Shown here in pieces: positions 23,501-35,460 of a DNA stretch of 64,000 nt. Every line of letters begins with the position of its first letter. Positions within the stretch are counted from its first letter, which is position 1. The translations under genes were made by a program, and so were the position numbers. The DNA lies in the NCBI GenBank assembly GCA_026008535.1, contig BRKX01000012.1, forward strand, positions 23,837,848 through 23,901,847, in the 5' to 3' direction. A model generated the notes under the pieces. The model was not told the DNA's origin, made no database searches, and worked only from the letters and a program-made list of their open reading frames with translations. This DNA comes from Perilla frutescens. Taxonomy: Eukaryota > Streptophyta > Magnoliopsida > Lamiales > Lamiaceae.

Positions 23501-25845
23501 GAAATTTGAACTCAACAATAAGTCAGAATTCGAGGTTTCTCCCTTTTTACACATGAATTTTCATCGTTTGGATAGTCCGAAAAAATTGTAACTTGCGGTA
23601 CTTAACAGAGGTTTTTGAGTATTCTATTATTTTTGTTTGGCAAATTTATTTATTTAAACGAACTGAATTTTTTTACATTCAGTAAAATTAGAACTGAATT
23701 TCTTGTCAGTGTTTTCTAATATCTATGGGGCAAAAAAAAAGAAAGTCAAAGGCTCTTTCTATTTTCTTTTCACTTCACTCTAGATTTATGGTTACAAGAT
23801 CCTCCTCCTCTACTTCCTTCTTTTTTTCCCTTTTTCGTTTTAAAATATTGGTGGCTTATAAATAAAATCAAAGGTTCAACTACAAAACCCAACTTTTGTT
23901 TTTGAATGAAAAAGACCTATCGTATAATCTCCTTAATTATATTTTAGTCATTATTAAATTGCAATTTTAAGTGTATTAATATCTTATAATTAAATTCAAT
24001 CAACCAAATTTCAACAACTTATTTTAAATAATTAGTTTTATCTATTTAATTAATTTAGGACTCGAAAGATAGATTATCTATCTATTCAGGATCTGAAAGA
24101 AAAAAGTATCAATTCATAACTTGAAATATGATAAACTATCAATCATGACTCCGAAAATTATATATTTTTATTTTTTCTATGTTTGCATTATTTCATTCAT
24201 TCATTAATCATCTATTAAATTTAATAAGAAAAACTTATTAAAAAGAAGCAATTAAAATACATGATTTTAAAGGTCATAGATTAATAGTTTTCATTAGTGA
24301 CGGATCCAGAAAGTTTTTTTCGAGGGGGTGAACTGTTGAGCTTTCAGGTATACTTGTGCTGCATAGGGGAGAAAAAGAGGTACGTGAATGATTGCCAACA
24401 TATTTGTATTTAGTTCTTTATGTTTGTATTGAGAAAAATATTGTATTATTAATGCACTATATTATTTCTTATTATTTTTATGAGTTAATGGCATCATTCT
24501 TCTTCTGTTGCTTTCTTTCTCCTAATTTTTAATAATTTAAACATTCCTAAACTTATAAATTAATTTTAAATATTTTAATAATATTGTAACATTCATGTAA
24601 TTTAGAATTCAAAACTTAAAATTTCCCACTTTAATTATAATCCATAAAATTCATGATTTAATATGTAACAAATAACAAAAATAATAATACTCTAAAAATA
24701 TTAATCAAATAGCAGAGATATTGAGCAAAAAGTAGATGGAGATTTAGTTGTTTTATTTAAAAATAATTAAATATATATATATATTATCAAAAGATATGGA
24801 AAAATTAATGTTGACAAGTAAGAAATTTTAAATTGTACTTCAAGTGTTTTCTTAAAGCCACATTAACATTTTTTATCCTAAATATTTAAGGAAATGTGCA
24901 TTTAAAATAAAAGGTGAGATGGGGGAGAGCCCATTTTTATACCGTCAACTCATTTTGTAGTGGGTCATTCCGTCATTGGGAGTGATAAAAATCTTGAAAA
25001 ACAGGAGAGATGAGAGAGATTAAGATGCAAGAACTTAATTATAGTCTCTCAAAAATAAATAGCCAAGGACCCTCTTAATATATATACATATATATAAATT
25101 AGGTGGAAATTTAATTAGTGGAGTAAAAGTGTTTAATGCGCACTTTGTAATTAAGGTGGGCTGCTTTCTATCTACATTAATTCAAGGTTCATGCATAGTG
25201 AATTTTATTTTACGTAGAAAATTATAATGGAAAAAAGTTAGATGGTAGGTCCAATTAAATTTGGTCATCCACCACCTAATTATCTTCTTCATTTCATATT
25301 GTATTTTATTTTAGAGGAATTAAAAAACCTTAACCCGTTAACACCCGTAACGAGTCCATCTTTACATAAAAAAATAATAATACTAATAAATAAAAAATTG
25401 TTATCTTTGTTCTTAGAAAAAATCTATGACCACTTCATTTTATTATTATTATTCACCTAGTTACAAAACATTCTAGGAAAATAATATTATATTTGGGTCA
25501 ATGTAGTTATTTTTTGTATAAAAATTAATAGATGTCGGCATGTTTATTAATTTGTAAATTAATATCTATTGACTCGTGCTTTTTTTGTATTTGCATTAAA
25601 GATTAATTGAAGGTCTTTATCTAGTCATGAGTGATCAATGTCTTTTGACAAAAAGGCCAAAATGAAAACTCGATGATTACATAATAAAAGCATGTGAGTT
25701 TAATTTAATTAAATACAAATAAAGGTACAAGAAATCGAAATTTAAATATAAGTGTACTCGGATAAACACATATAATTATAGTGTGAAAAGTTTATCTAGA
25801 CAATTTAATTCTAAAATTGGGGTAGTTGGGCAAGTTTTAAGGGTG
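20583..25845. other. Long AT-rich intergenic region
   Basis: About 5.3 kb without a credible gene. It contains poly-A tracts (about 21,821-21,840) and small AT simple repeats. An isolated hAT-like terminus-like word, AGTGACGGATCCAGAAAG, lies near 24,297, followed by a G-rich stretch as at the left end of the 61.4-kb hAT, but no partner end was found. ORFs of 70-90 codons here are AT-rich chance frames. Confidence 0.65.
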
Positions 25846-26528
25846 TAGGAGTTATATGGGCAATTTGTACTATATTCTGTACCCTTTATTCAGGGCCGGC
25901 CCTGACAATTATGAGGCCCAGGGCGAAACGAAAAAAGGGGGCCCTGAGATTTATTTTTTTAACGAGCATCTTGAAGTTTTTTTCATTTTATTTCAACCAT
26001 CCTAAATCTTGAAAAACTACAATCAACATTTACAAAATCTCATTCGTGGAGATTGAAAAAAAAAACCTTTCATTAATTAAATAATCATGAAAGAAAAATA
26101 TGATAATATTAAGGAAAATAATTCAAAATGGAATCAATTTAATTTTTTATTGTAATATTTTATGTCAAAAGCCCTTAAGTTGAGATTTTGGTAAACTCAA
26201 AATTGAGGAATAAAAGCCCTAAATATAACCATCGATTTTTTTCTTTAAACAATTTTGATAAAATGTAAAAATTGAGTCTTTAAAGGTGTATTTCTCATAC
26301 GGGGTCTTTATATAGAGCACAAATAGTTGATTAATAGTCCAATTGTAAAATTAAGATTAAGCCAACACAAAATCTCAATAAATATATTATCACACTAAAT
26401 TTACCTAGAAAAAAAATTAAGTGATGGAACCAATCACTAAAGCCTGTATGAGATTTCAAAGTCGAGAGAATAGAATCTAAAAGAGACAAATATTTCAACT
26501 TTATACATATTTTTTTAAAAAAATTATC

Positions 26529-26566
<38 letters not shown>

Positions 26567-27049
26567 TGGGTTCCAGAAGGAACCATACCCCATGTGAGAA
26601 CCGAGAACCAATCTCAGCCATAGATTCGTCTATTTGGACGATCAAGATCTGTTCCAAAATTAAAAAAGAAACGCGGTGGCATAATTGTAATAACGTACAA
26701 CTTCGCTGCCCCTGAATCTTAGTAAGGGTAAAATCGAAAATTTCAATGTATATGTGATTCACGCGTATATTTTTCAATTTAGAGTTTTAGCATTGTCATT
26801 TCCTATTTTAGCACTGTCATGACTTATTTTAGCACCAACATGACCCTTGTTTAGCATGACTCATTTCCTATTTTTTTTCTTTCTCTTGCCTTATCACCTG
26901 TAGAAGATCTATCGATCATGCATATATAAAACTAATAAAACAAGATTTCACATAATATTCTTGAATAAAAGTAGCAATTACCTAGTGGAATTTCATTTTC
27001 ATGACTCATTTGTTATATTGTATTTTTGTCTTAGATTTTAAACTCATCT

Positions 27050-28680
27050 GAAATCTTGTAATCTACAAATAAGGCAAATTTCTTAGATCTCCCCACATTT
27101 GAGTTTCAAGTATTTCTCAAGAAGCCTATAAACTTTATATGTTCAATTTTTCATTAAGAGTTTCAAATTGCATGCTAATTGGACTCGTAATTAACTAGGC
27201 TTATTATCATGTTTCAAGTTCCAATCATATCGAAGTAGGTTATTAATAGAAGGAATACAGTGCTAAAATAGCTCACAGTGATGCTAAACAAGGTTACAAC
27301 AGTGCTATAATAGTTCACCGTAGTGCTAAAAGTATACAATACTCATTTGTTATATTGTATTTTTGTCAAGAAAACTTGTATTTCTCAAGAAGCCTATAAA
27401 CTATATATTGTATCTTTAACATGTTCAACTTTTCATTAAGAGTTTCAAATTGCATGCTAATTGGACCCGTAATTAACTAGGATTATTATCATGTTTCAAC
27501 TTCCAATCATATCGGACTAAGTTATTAATAGAAGGAATACAGTGCTAAAATAGCTCACAGTGGTGCTAAACAAGGTTACAACATCGCTAAAATAGTTCAC
27601 CGTAGTGCTAAAAGTATACAATACTCATTTGTTAAATTTTATTTTTGTCAAGAAAACTTGTATTTCTCAATAAGCCTATAAACTATATATTGTATCTTTA
27701 ACATGTTCAACTTTTCATTAAGAGTTTCAAATTGCATGCTAATTGGACTCGTAATTAACTAGGATTATTATCATGTTTCAACTTCCAATCATATCAAAGT
27801 GAGTTATTAATAGAAGGAATACAGTGCTAAAATAGCTCACAGTGGTGCTAAATAAGGTTACAACAGTGCTAAAATAGTTCACAGTAGTGCTAAAAGTATA
27901 CAATACTCATTTGTTATATTGTAAATAACTCCTAGTGCTAAATAACTAGGATTATTTTTGTCAAGAAAACTTGTATTTCTCAAGAAGCCTATAAACTATA
28001 TATTGTATCTTTAACATGTTCAACTTTTCATTAAGAGTTTCAAATTGCATGCTAATTGGACCCGTAATTAACTAGGATTATTATCATGTTTCAACTTCCA
28101 ATCATATCGGAGTAAGTTATTAATAGAAGGAATACAGTGCTAAAATAGCTCACAGTGGTGCTAAACAAGGTTACAACAGTGCTAAAATAGTTCATCGTAG
28201 TGCTAAAAGTATACAATGCTCATTTGTTATATTTATTTTTGTCAAGAAAACTTGTATTTCTCAAGAAGCCTATAAACTATATATTGTATCTTTAACATGT
28301 TCAACTTTTCATTAAGAGTTTTAAATTGCATGCTAATTGGACTCGTAATTAACTAGGCTTATTATCATGTTTCAACTTCCAATCATATCGGAGTAAGTTA
28401 TTAATAAAAGGAATACAGTGCTAAAATAGCTCACAGTGGTGCTAAACAAGGTTACAACAGTGCTAAAATAGTTCACCGTAGTGCTAAAAGTATACAATAC
28501 TCATTTGTTATATTTTATTTTTGTCAAGAAAACTTGTATTTCTCAAGAAGCCTATAAACTATAGGCAGGCTCGGCCATACTTTGATATCTTGAAACCATC
28601 TCTTTAACATATTCAACTTTTCATTAAGAGTTTCAAATTGCATGCTAATTAGACGCATAATTAACTAGGCTTATTATCAT
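27050..28680. repeat. 281-bp tandem array rich in GTGCTAAAA words
   Basis: The anchor word GCCTATAAACT recurs at about 27,124, 27,392, 27,673, 27,987, 28,268 and 28,549, giving spacings near 281 bp (one unit is about 33 bp longer). Each unit ends with four evenly spaced GTGCTAAAA copies separated by ATAGCTCACAGTG-like spacers. Five units are near complete and a sixth is partial. Similarity between units is high, so amplification is fairly recent. Confidence 0.9.
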
Positions 28681-29214
28681 TTGAAGATATAATACTAACG
28701 TAACATAAAATTTTAAAACTCAATTGAACCAAATGAAGTTTGATGATTCACAGTAGTGCTAAACTAGGTTAAAACAGTGCTAAAATAGTTCACAGTAGTG
28801 CTAAAATACTGATAGTGAAAAATTCAAAATAACAGCTTAATTAGCTTCCTCAACCTAAGTGCTAAAATAGTTCACAATAGTGCTAAAATAGGTTACAACA
28901 GTGCTAAAATAGATCACAGTAGTGCTAAAGTACATTGCAGTGCTAAAACAGTTCACAGTAGTGCTAAAATAAGTTACAACAGTGCTAAAAAGAAAACACC
29001 CAATCCCACCCTTTTGCCATCTATATTCTTAATTCCCCATATTTCCATCTCTCTCTTCTACTGCAACTTTCATGGAAAATAACAAAACCCTTGTTAGCTT
29101 CATGATCAATCATTAATATTTCTTCTGTTCTTTTCTTGAATCCTAGTTGTACAAGCTCAGTCACTTCACAGATCCTCCCTCTCTTTCTCTTTCTCTCTCT
29201 CTCTCTCTCTCCCC

Positions 29215-29260
<46 letters not shown>

Positions 29261-29271
29261 TGTGAATTGTG

Positions 29272-29575
29272 ATGGATCCGATAACTCAAGAAATGCTGTC
29301 ATCAAGCACTGAGATGAACAATTTCACCATCACCACTACCACCACTCCCAACAGCAGCTCAATGATGGGGTCACCATCGGGCTTCTCCTCCTCCTCCGCC
29401 GCGGCCGCCGCGTCTGCTGCCGTCTCCTCCCCAACGACGCTGAGCCTATACGAGAACCAGAAGCACCGCGACTAGAACACCTTCGGGCATTACCTCCGCA
29501 ACCACCGGCCACCGCTCTCCCTCTCCCGCTGCAGCGGTGCCCACGTGCTCGAAATACCTACAACTCGGCCTGGTG
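29272..29575 (+). pseudogene. Captured ALOG/LSH-family gene fragment, nonsense-broken
   Basis: From the ATG at 29,272 the frame reads a serine/threonine/alanine-rich N-terminus and then the start of an ALOG (LIGHT-DEPENDENT SHORT HYPOCOTYLS) domain, with YENQKHRD then NTFGHYLRNHRPPLSLSRC and SGAHVLE. ALOG proteins are nuclear DNA-binding factors controlling organ boundaries and inflorescence form. The conserved Trp after the RD pair is TAG here (29,473-29,475), and homology stops after HVLE (about 29,554), where unrelated sequence follows. About 270 bp of CT/CA-rich leader upstream appears to have been captured along with the gene, since it looks like a plant 5' UTR. The fragment lies inside E1 and is not functional. 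Confidence 0.88.
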
Positions 29576-29826
29576 CGTAACTGCGAGGAAGAAAATTTGG
29601 GAGATGTTGAGGAAGAAGACGAATTGTAGATGGAAGGAGATTCAGGATTCTTAAATTATAAAAATACCCTTGGTTCATTAAAAACTCGCTAATATTACAA
29701 ATATGCCACCGCGTTTTTTGTAATATTGGGACAGATCTTGGCTGTCCAAATCAGAGCAATCTGTGGCTGAGATTGGTTCTCGGTTCTCACATGATCCCAT
29801 CTCTCTCTCTCTCTCTCTCTCTCTCG

Positions 29827-29876
<50 letters not shown>

Positions 29877-31492
29877 AGGGCCCCTAAAAATCGGGGGCCC
29901 TGGGCAGTGGCCCACCTGGCCTACCCCCAGGGCCGGCCCTGCCTTTATTTATAGTGGGTCCCAGAAAATCAATTTAAAAAAAAAGATTCTGATATCTTAT
30001 GAAAAGTTTACTACTTTTTGTACTTTCAACCCTAAAATTATTAAAGGAATATAAAATATTTTGGAAACATAGTTTCGTTCCCTCCTCTCTCTCTCTCTCT
30101 CTCTCTCTAACGTTACAAGAACACCCAAAATCTCTCTCTCGTATATCCGAACGGAAAAAAAAACTGGCGTGTGGAATTAATTCCTTTGAATCTGGGTATT
30201 CAATGTTTTGTAACTACCCACTCTCTCTCTCTCTCTCTAAAATCTAAAATTATTTCGTCCCCCCCTCTCTGTAACGATAACAACCAAAATAAAAAAATCA
30301 AATCTACTCTCTTCAAGAATCGTTATCATTATTTTTTCAAACTATCAATTATGTCTTCTATTTCTATCGTTATCCTTTTAGCCTAACGTTATAGAATTAA
30401 AATCAAGAAACCACAACACTAAATATAGATATTACTTTAGAACTAGAAACGTAACAACAGATAACCTAATCTAAAAAAAATCATAAGTTTCTTGCAGAAA
30501 TAAACTCGAGACGTACCTTTCAAAATTTAGAAACTTTTACACAGAAATGTCGAGGGTGTTTTGCAGATGAAGACGACGTTGTTTTCTTCAATAATCTTGT
30601 GTATCAAACTCTCAACATATTTCTTCCATTTTGTTTGAGGTAATTCTACATATTTTTTGTGTTTTGTGTTTTGGGTGTTCCGGATCAAACCCTAACTTCA
30701 ATATATGCACATTACACCACTAACCTTTCTTACTTAGAATTAAATGCATTAAATTAAATTTAATTTCCGTCAACTACTACCTATCTATACAAATATATAT
30801 TTATGCATTTTACCTACCTCGTTTTGGCCGAAGCAGAAACAAAGAATAATGCATTGATGTTCATTTAATGTTGGCAACTAATACTCAATCGTTCTGGGAT
30901 AAAAATGTATATACCATTTCGTTATCATTTCATTTAGGGTCTATATCATTTCAATCGCTACCTATTGAATGCTTTTCGTTATTCATAATTTATGTTTCGT
31001 TATGTATAATTCAATGCATACATTATATAGTTGTGCATTAATAAATGATAATCGTTATCCATTTATTAATTCAAAACAAAGCATAACAAATGATAATAAT
31101 TATGCTAAAGATTAATCGTTATTTTATATTTCGATAATGGAGCGTCAGTTTTTTTTTTTTTTAAATTCGTTACGTGCATGTACGTTAGTTTTTTAAAAAA
31201 AATTGTTATGCTTATTTTCTTTTTCATAACGTTAGTGGAAGGTCAGTTTTTTAAATAATTTTCGTTATGCTTATTTTCGTTTTTAACAATTTCGTTATTT
31301 TAGAGTTTGACACTTTCTAACCCTAACCCTAAAATTCATGAAATTGGATTTTTATATGTTAGGTGTGTGCATTTATTAGGTAGTTATTAAAAGTGTAAAT
31401 AGTACACTTACAAAATGATTGAAATGTGGGGACAAGTGTGTCATAGGGGTATTGTAGACATTTACACTCCAAATTGCCCAAATAACTCCAAT

Positions 31493-32613
31493 AGTCTTAT
31501 ATCTTGATTTTTTTTTTCTCAATTACTATTTTGTTTTGCCTTTTTTTATCCATTTACACATAATTATACATGTAATATAATAAATATATCAAGGACTGTT
31601 TATTTTGGGTGAAAGATTAAATTGGTTGAATTTACAAAGCATAAAATTGAATATTTAAATAATTATATGACCTTAGAAACTCCTGTATTATTTATATTTA
31701 TCCAAACTATTTAATTTAATGAATAAGAAACACCATCTAAATTTACATAAAAATATACGATAATTTGGTACGATTCGAGTCGTTAGTCCAATAATATATG
31801 ATTAATTATATTTTGGAACAACATTATCTTTCCTTTACGCAGCCAAAAAAATTCCACTGGAAAAGTGGAGAGTCAATACCACAATAGCTACTGCCGTATC
31901 TAATTTTAATGCTTTTGAGAATATCTGATTATTTAAATTTTGAAGTCGTGGAGCTGCAGCTTAGATCTCCGACTCATGGAGTTCCTTAACTAAATGACTT
32001 GATTTTCAGCTTCCTATTAATTTATTCATTAAATAAGTTAGTTTGAAAATATAAAGTTATTAACTTGCTAAATTTTATATTTTTATACTTGAATTAGCAA
32101 TAAATTCATTATGTGGTCTAGCTAATTAACATTACTTGTTATGAGAAACCAATGATGAATTTATATATTTTTTTTTGTGAATAAAATATTTATTATTTAT
32201 TTAAGTAATAAATATTAAATTTAAATTGTAAAAGCTCATTTATACTCCAATATAGTGACACTTAATAATTGATAATAATAACTTGAAGTTCAACTTAATA
32301 ATAAATGACTCAAATTTGAGCTTGAATATACACACATATTAAAACCCAACATATATACACATGTTGAAATACAATATTCACAATTCTAATACACAACATA
32401 TTCATACAGTGTTGTGGTTAACCTCATTTGTGTGGTTTGCAGGCTATCACACATGGACAGAGTTTACTCAGTGCGCACCGATAGCGTCTGCGGGTTATTC
32501 TTGATAATAAAAAAAAGGAAAATATTATTAATCCATCCATTTAATTAATTTAAACAGTTATGATTAATTTCTAGTTTGCATACTAGCTAGAACATGATTT
32601 ACAAAAGATCCCT

Positions 32614-32619
<6 letters not shown>
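31493..32619. other. AT-rich spacer with a probable SINE 3' part
   Basis: Mostly AT-rich sequence. At about 32,440-32,515 a GC-richer block (GGACAGAGTTTACTCAGTGC, then GCACCGATAGCGTCTGCGGG) is followed by an A-rich tail. This resembles the 3' part of a plant SINE, but no tRNA-like head is visible. No gene was found. Confidence 0.5.
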
Positions 32620-32659
<40 letters not shown>

Positions 32660-32662
<3 letters not shown>

Positions 32663-33457
32663 AAAGGATCAAATGATAACCCTTCCCCCAGGTGAGAACT
32701 AGGAACCAATCCTAACCCTTGTTTGACTCAATCTGGACGGTCCAGATTAAATCAGATTTAAATGGATGGGCGGTGGCATTCCTGTAATTTTCGACAACTT
32801 TCTGGACGGAGGGGTAATATAGTAATTTAATAATTCTTCCCTTTTGTTCTGAGGCTAAAATGAGAATCGCATGAGGCTAAAATGAGAATCGCATAATGCT
32901 AAAATTATCGAAGTAGGAGGCTAAAATTGATGTGACATTTTCCACTAGGGTTCACCGTTCCCAATTAGGGTTTATTAAGTTCCTGATCCCAACTAGTAAT
33001 TATGAGATCCCCATTAGGGTTCACTGTCCCCAAATAGGGTGTATTGCATTTCATTCCAATGAAATCATCGTTCTATATTTGTTTATCAACACATGCTAAA
33101 ATGAGAAATCCATGAGGCTAAAATGTGCGAAGTCGGATGCTAAAATTGAATCTGGGCAATTTCTGAGTTCAGTTCCGATTTTACCCTTAATGAGATGCGC
33201 GAATTGAAGATTTTCGCGATAATTATAAAAATGCCACCGAAAATCTGGATGGATCTGGGGTGTCGATTTTGCAGGATGGATGGATGGGATCGGTTCTCGG
33301 TTCTCACCTAGCGACCGATTCTCACCAGATCCCATCCCTATATATAAAAATGCCACCGAAAATCTGGATGGATTTGGGGCGTCGATTTTGCAGGATAGAC
33401 GGATGGGATCGGTTTTCGGTTCTCACCTAGCGACCGATTCTCACCAGATCCCATCCC
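32660..33457. mobile_element. TGCTAA-motif TIR element E2
   Basis: Inserted in (TA)n: the left flank is about 40 bp of TA and the right flank about 26 bp. The left end is GGGAAAGGATC and the right end read inward is GGGATGGGATC. Internal arms share GGTGAGAAC then GAACC with the other family members. The interior carries about eight RGCTAAAATG/ATGCTAAAAT words. The right terminus is tandemly duplicated (separate entry). There is no coding sequence. Length is about 0.8 kb. Confidence 0.72.

Positions 33458-33461
<4 letters not shown>
33225..33461. repeat. 119-bp tandem duplication of the E2 right terminus
   Basis: The segment starting TATAAAAATGCCACCGAAAA and running to ATCCCATCCC is present twice head to tail (33,225-33,343 and 33,344 to about 33,461), differing at only about six positions. 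Both copies include the complete terminal arm, so the element effectively has two right ends. Confidence 0.92.
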
Positions 33462-33493
<32 letters not shown>

Positions 33494-33963
33494 CACAACA
33501 TGCAAAATGGCAAAGAGCAAATTCTACTCAATTAGCCATTTTTGAAATAATCAACCAATCAATGTCACTGTACGTATCTTTCACACAAGACATATAAATA
33601 AATTTGTTTTCCTATATCTTTTAGACTTTTGTACGCCACTGTATATGTATATATAATATAAAATTTTGGCAGCTACAATTGCAAATAACATGTGATATAT
33701 CGTGGGAATATTATATAATATTCCAATTAGTATATAATTTTAATCGATTTACAATTTTTAGCTGCATGCAATTAAAAATATGTGTCAAAATCAAGCTAAA
33801 AGTCGCACCGTTATTCAATGAATGATGATGAATTTATTGCGGCCGAAATATATATCTGCCTACCATATTGACTCGATTCAATTGCTACATTTCCTCGCAA
33901 TTACAGTATCACCGAAGTTGAGATTTTCACTTTATATTGTGAAGCTATATATATATATATATT

Positions 33964-35147
33964 GGGGTGGGGTTATATAAAAATAACCCTTTGTGTGAGA
34001 AATGAGAACACATCTCACACCACACATCCATCAAAAATCAAAGGTCCAGATTTAATGAAAAAGGCGGTGGCAATTTTGTAATATCTGAAAAGTTTTTCGC
34101 GCGGGGGTATTATTGTAATTTGGTAATTCTTATAAAAATCTCGGAGGATTTGATAACAGATCGTTATGCTAACGAAGTATTATCATAATGCTAACGAAGC
34201 ATTATAGTTATGCTAATTAAAGTTTTCAAATATTGTTGGCGAAAAAAATATTCTAAAAATTAATTATAAACCTAATTTGATTTAATAAACCCAAATTAAA
34301 TGGAAAAAATCATAATTGGATGAAATAAACCTAATTAGATGAAATAAAGATTGATTGGATGTGGTAAACCCTAAATGAGTTGAAAGAAATTATAATAATA
34401 ATATATTTGTACTACATTAGCATTATAGTTTTGGTTCGTCAGCATTGCGAATACACTATGTTAGCATATGTCAATACTCTATCAACATACGTTATAAATT
34501 ATAATTGGATAGGATAAACCATAATAATCAATTAAGAACTATAAACAAAAAATTAAATTTCAAAAGAATAATGATAATTAGATGGAATAAACCATAATCG
34601 AGATTAAATAAACCATAATTGAGATTTAATAAACCCTAATAAATTTATACTATGTTAGCATTATGATAATTCTTTGTTAGCACATCGAATATATTATGTT
34701 AGCATATGACAAATGCTTCATTAGCATACGTTCATATGTTATCATAATGCTGACGAAGAATTATTATATGCTAACGAAAGCATTTACAACCTGGGCACGC
34801 GTAAAAAAATTTCTTTTTTATTTTTCGTTCGTATTTTTTCATCCAAACATAGCCTTTCGGCATCTTAAATGAAAGAGCATGAAGAGAGCTTTAATTTGAT
34901 ATATTTTTTGTGTGTATTGGATTAAAAACGAGGAAGTTATGGTCGATTAAAGTTTTTAAGAATTTTTTTTTAATTGCTGACATCATCAATTTTAATGGAT
35001 TTGGACGAAAATAGCCCTCCTTCCTTATTTTTTGCCCTATTATTTACGAAATTGCCACCTTAAATCTCAACCATTGGATCATTAAATTGGATGGTGTGAG
35101 ATGTGTTCTCATTTCTCACATCAACCATGTGTTCTCATATGATCCAT

Positions 35148-35148
<1 letters not shown>
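33964..35148. mobile_element. TGCTAA-motif TIR element E3 (about 1.19 kb)
   Basis: Flanked by (TA)n. The left arm has GTGTGAGAAATGAGAACACA then TCTCACACCA, and the right arm read inward gives GTGAGAAATGAGAACACATC then TCACACCATCC, a near-perfect inverted pair of about 30 bp. About ten ATGCTAACGAAG/GTTAGCATTAT words fill the interior. It has no coding sequence. It is nearly the same as E5 at 40,574 and in the same orientation, with about 35 differences over 1.19 kb by eye (about 97% identity). Confidence 0.82.
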
Positions 35149-35182
<34 letters not shown>

Positions 35183-35460
35183 GTGGGTTAAAATGAGAAC
35201 CATACCCTGTGTAGGAACTAGGAACCATTCACAACCACAGATCTTGAAATTTGAATGGACAAGATTGATTTGAAATTTTAGGGGCTAAATTGCAAAATGA
35301 TAATTCAGTACCTAAATTTGAAACATAATAAGGGTATTATGGAGAAATTAAATCAACGTGTATCTAGAAAGTTGGAACAATTTTACCAAAAACAATTGTA
35401 ATTCATTAATAGCAAATCAAACCCTAGAAAACCAAATCTAAAAAAATATCGAAATCTGAT

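Larger units (their letters stand above)
26563..29800. mobile_element. TGCTAA-motif TIR element E1 carrying an ALOG fragment
   Basis: Inserted in a (TA)n tract. The left part has ATGTGAGAACCGAGAACCAA then TCTCAGCCA (26,600-26,628). The right part read inward gives the same ATGTGAGAACCGAGAACCAA and TCTCAGCCA, a near-perfect internal TIR of about 30 bp. The outermost bases are asymmetric: GGGTTGGGTTCC at left, TGGGATC at right. The interior holds about 35 GTGCTAAAA-type words, a 281-bp tandem array and a captured 5' gene fragment. No transposase was seen. The superfamily is unresolved: Mutator-like is likely by analogy with the 8-bp TSD of relative E6. Confidence 0.75.
25891..29941. mobile_element. 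hAT element with 8-bp TSD, interrupted by a nested element
   Basis: Both termini are CAGGGCCGGCCCTG in inverted orientation (25,891-25,904 and 29,928-29,941). They are flanked by a perfect 8-bp duplication CCTTTATT (25,883-25,890 and 29,942-29,949), the hAT signature. The subterminal regions are GC-rich (GGGGGCCCTGAG; GGGGCCCTCA). Without the 3.2-kb insertion it would be about 0.75 kb with no transposase, so it is nonautonomous. Its own sequence is 25,891 to about 26,535 plus about 29,874-29,941. Confidence 0.93.
25846..31492. mobile_element. Outer MULE-like element (host of the nested hAT)
   Basis: The left flank carries GGAGTTATATGGGCAATTTG (from 25,848). Read inward from the right at about 31,490 the sequence is GGAGTTATTTGGGCAATTTG, a clear inverted pair with one mismatch over 20 bp. 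The hAT at 25,891-29,941 is inserted about 45 bp inside the left end. The remaining interior (29,950-31,440) has CT-rich tracts and many copies of a CGTTAT/ATAACG word. No clean target duplication was recognised, so the exact ends are uncertain. No coding capacity was found. Confidence 0.5.

Noticed and set aside
27050..28680. Regularly spaced repeats that could look like a CRISPR array
   Set aside because: The unit is 281 bp with internal words, lies in a plant transposon, and has no unique spacers of constant length. The same holds for the palindromic units at 1-470.
31318..31332. CCCTAACCCTAAAA as interstitial telomere sequence
   Set aside because: Only two CCCTAAA-like units occur, so chance is more likely than a telomere relic.
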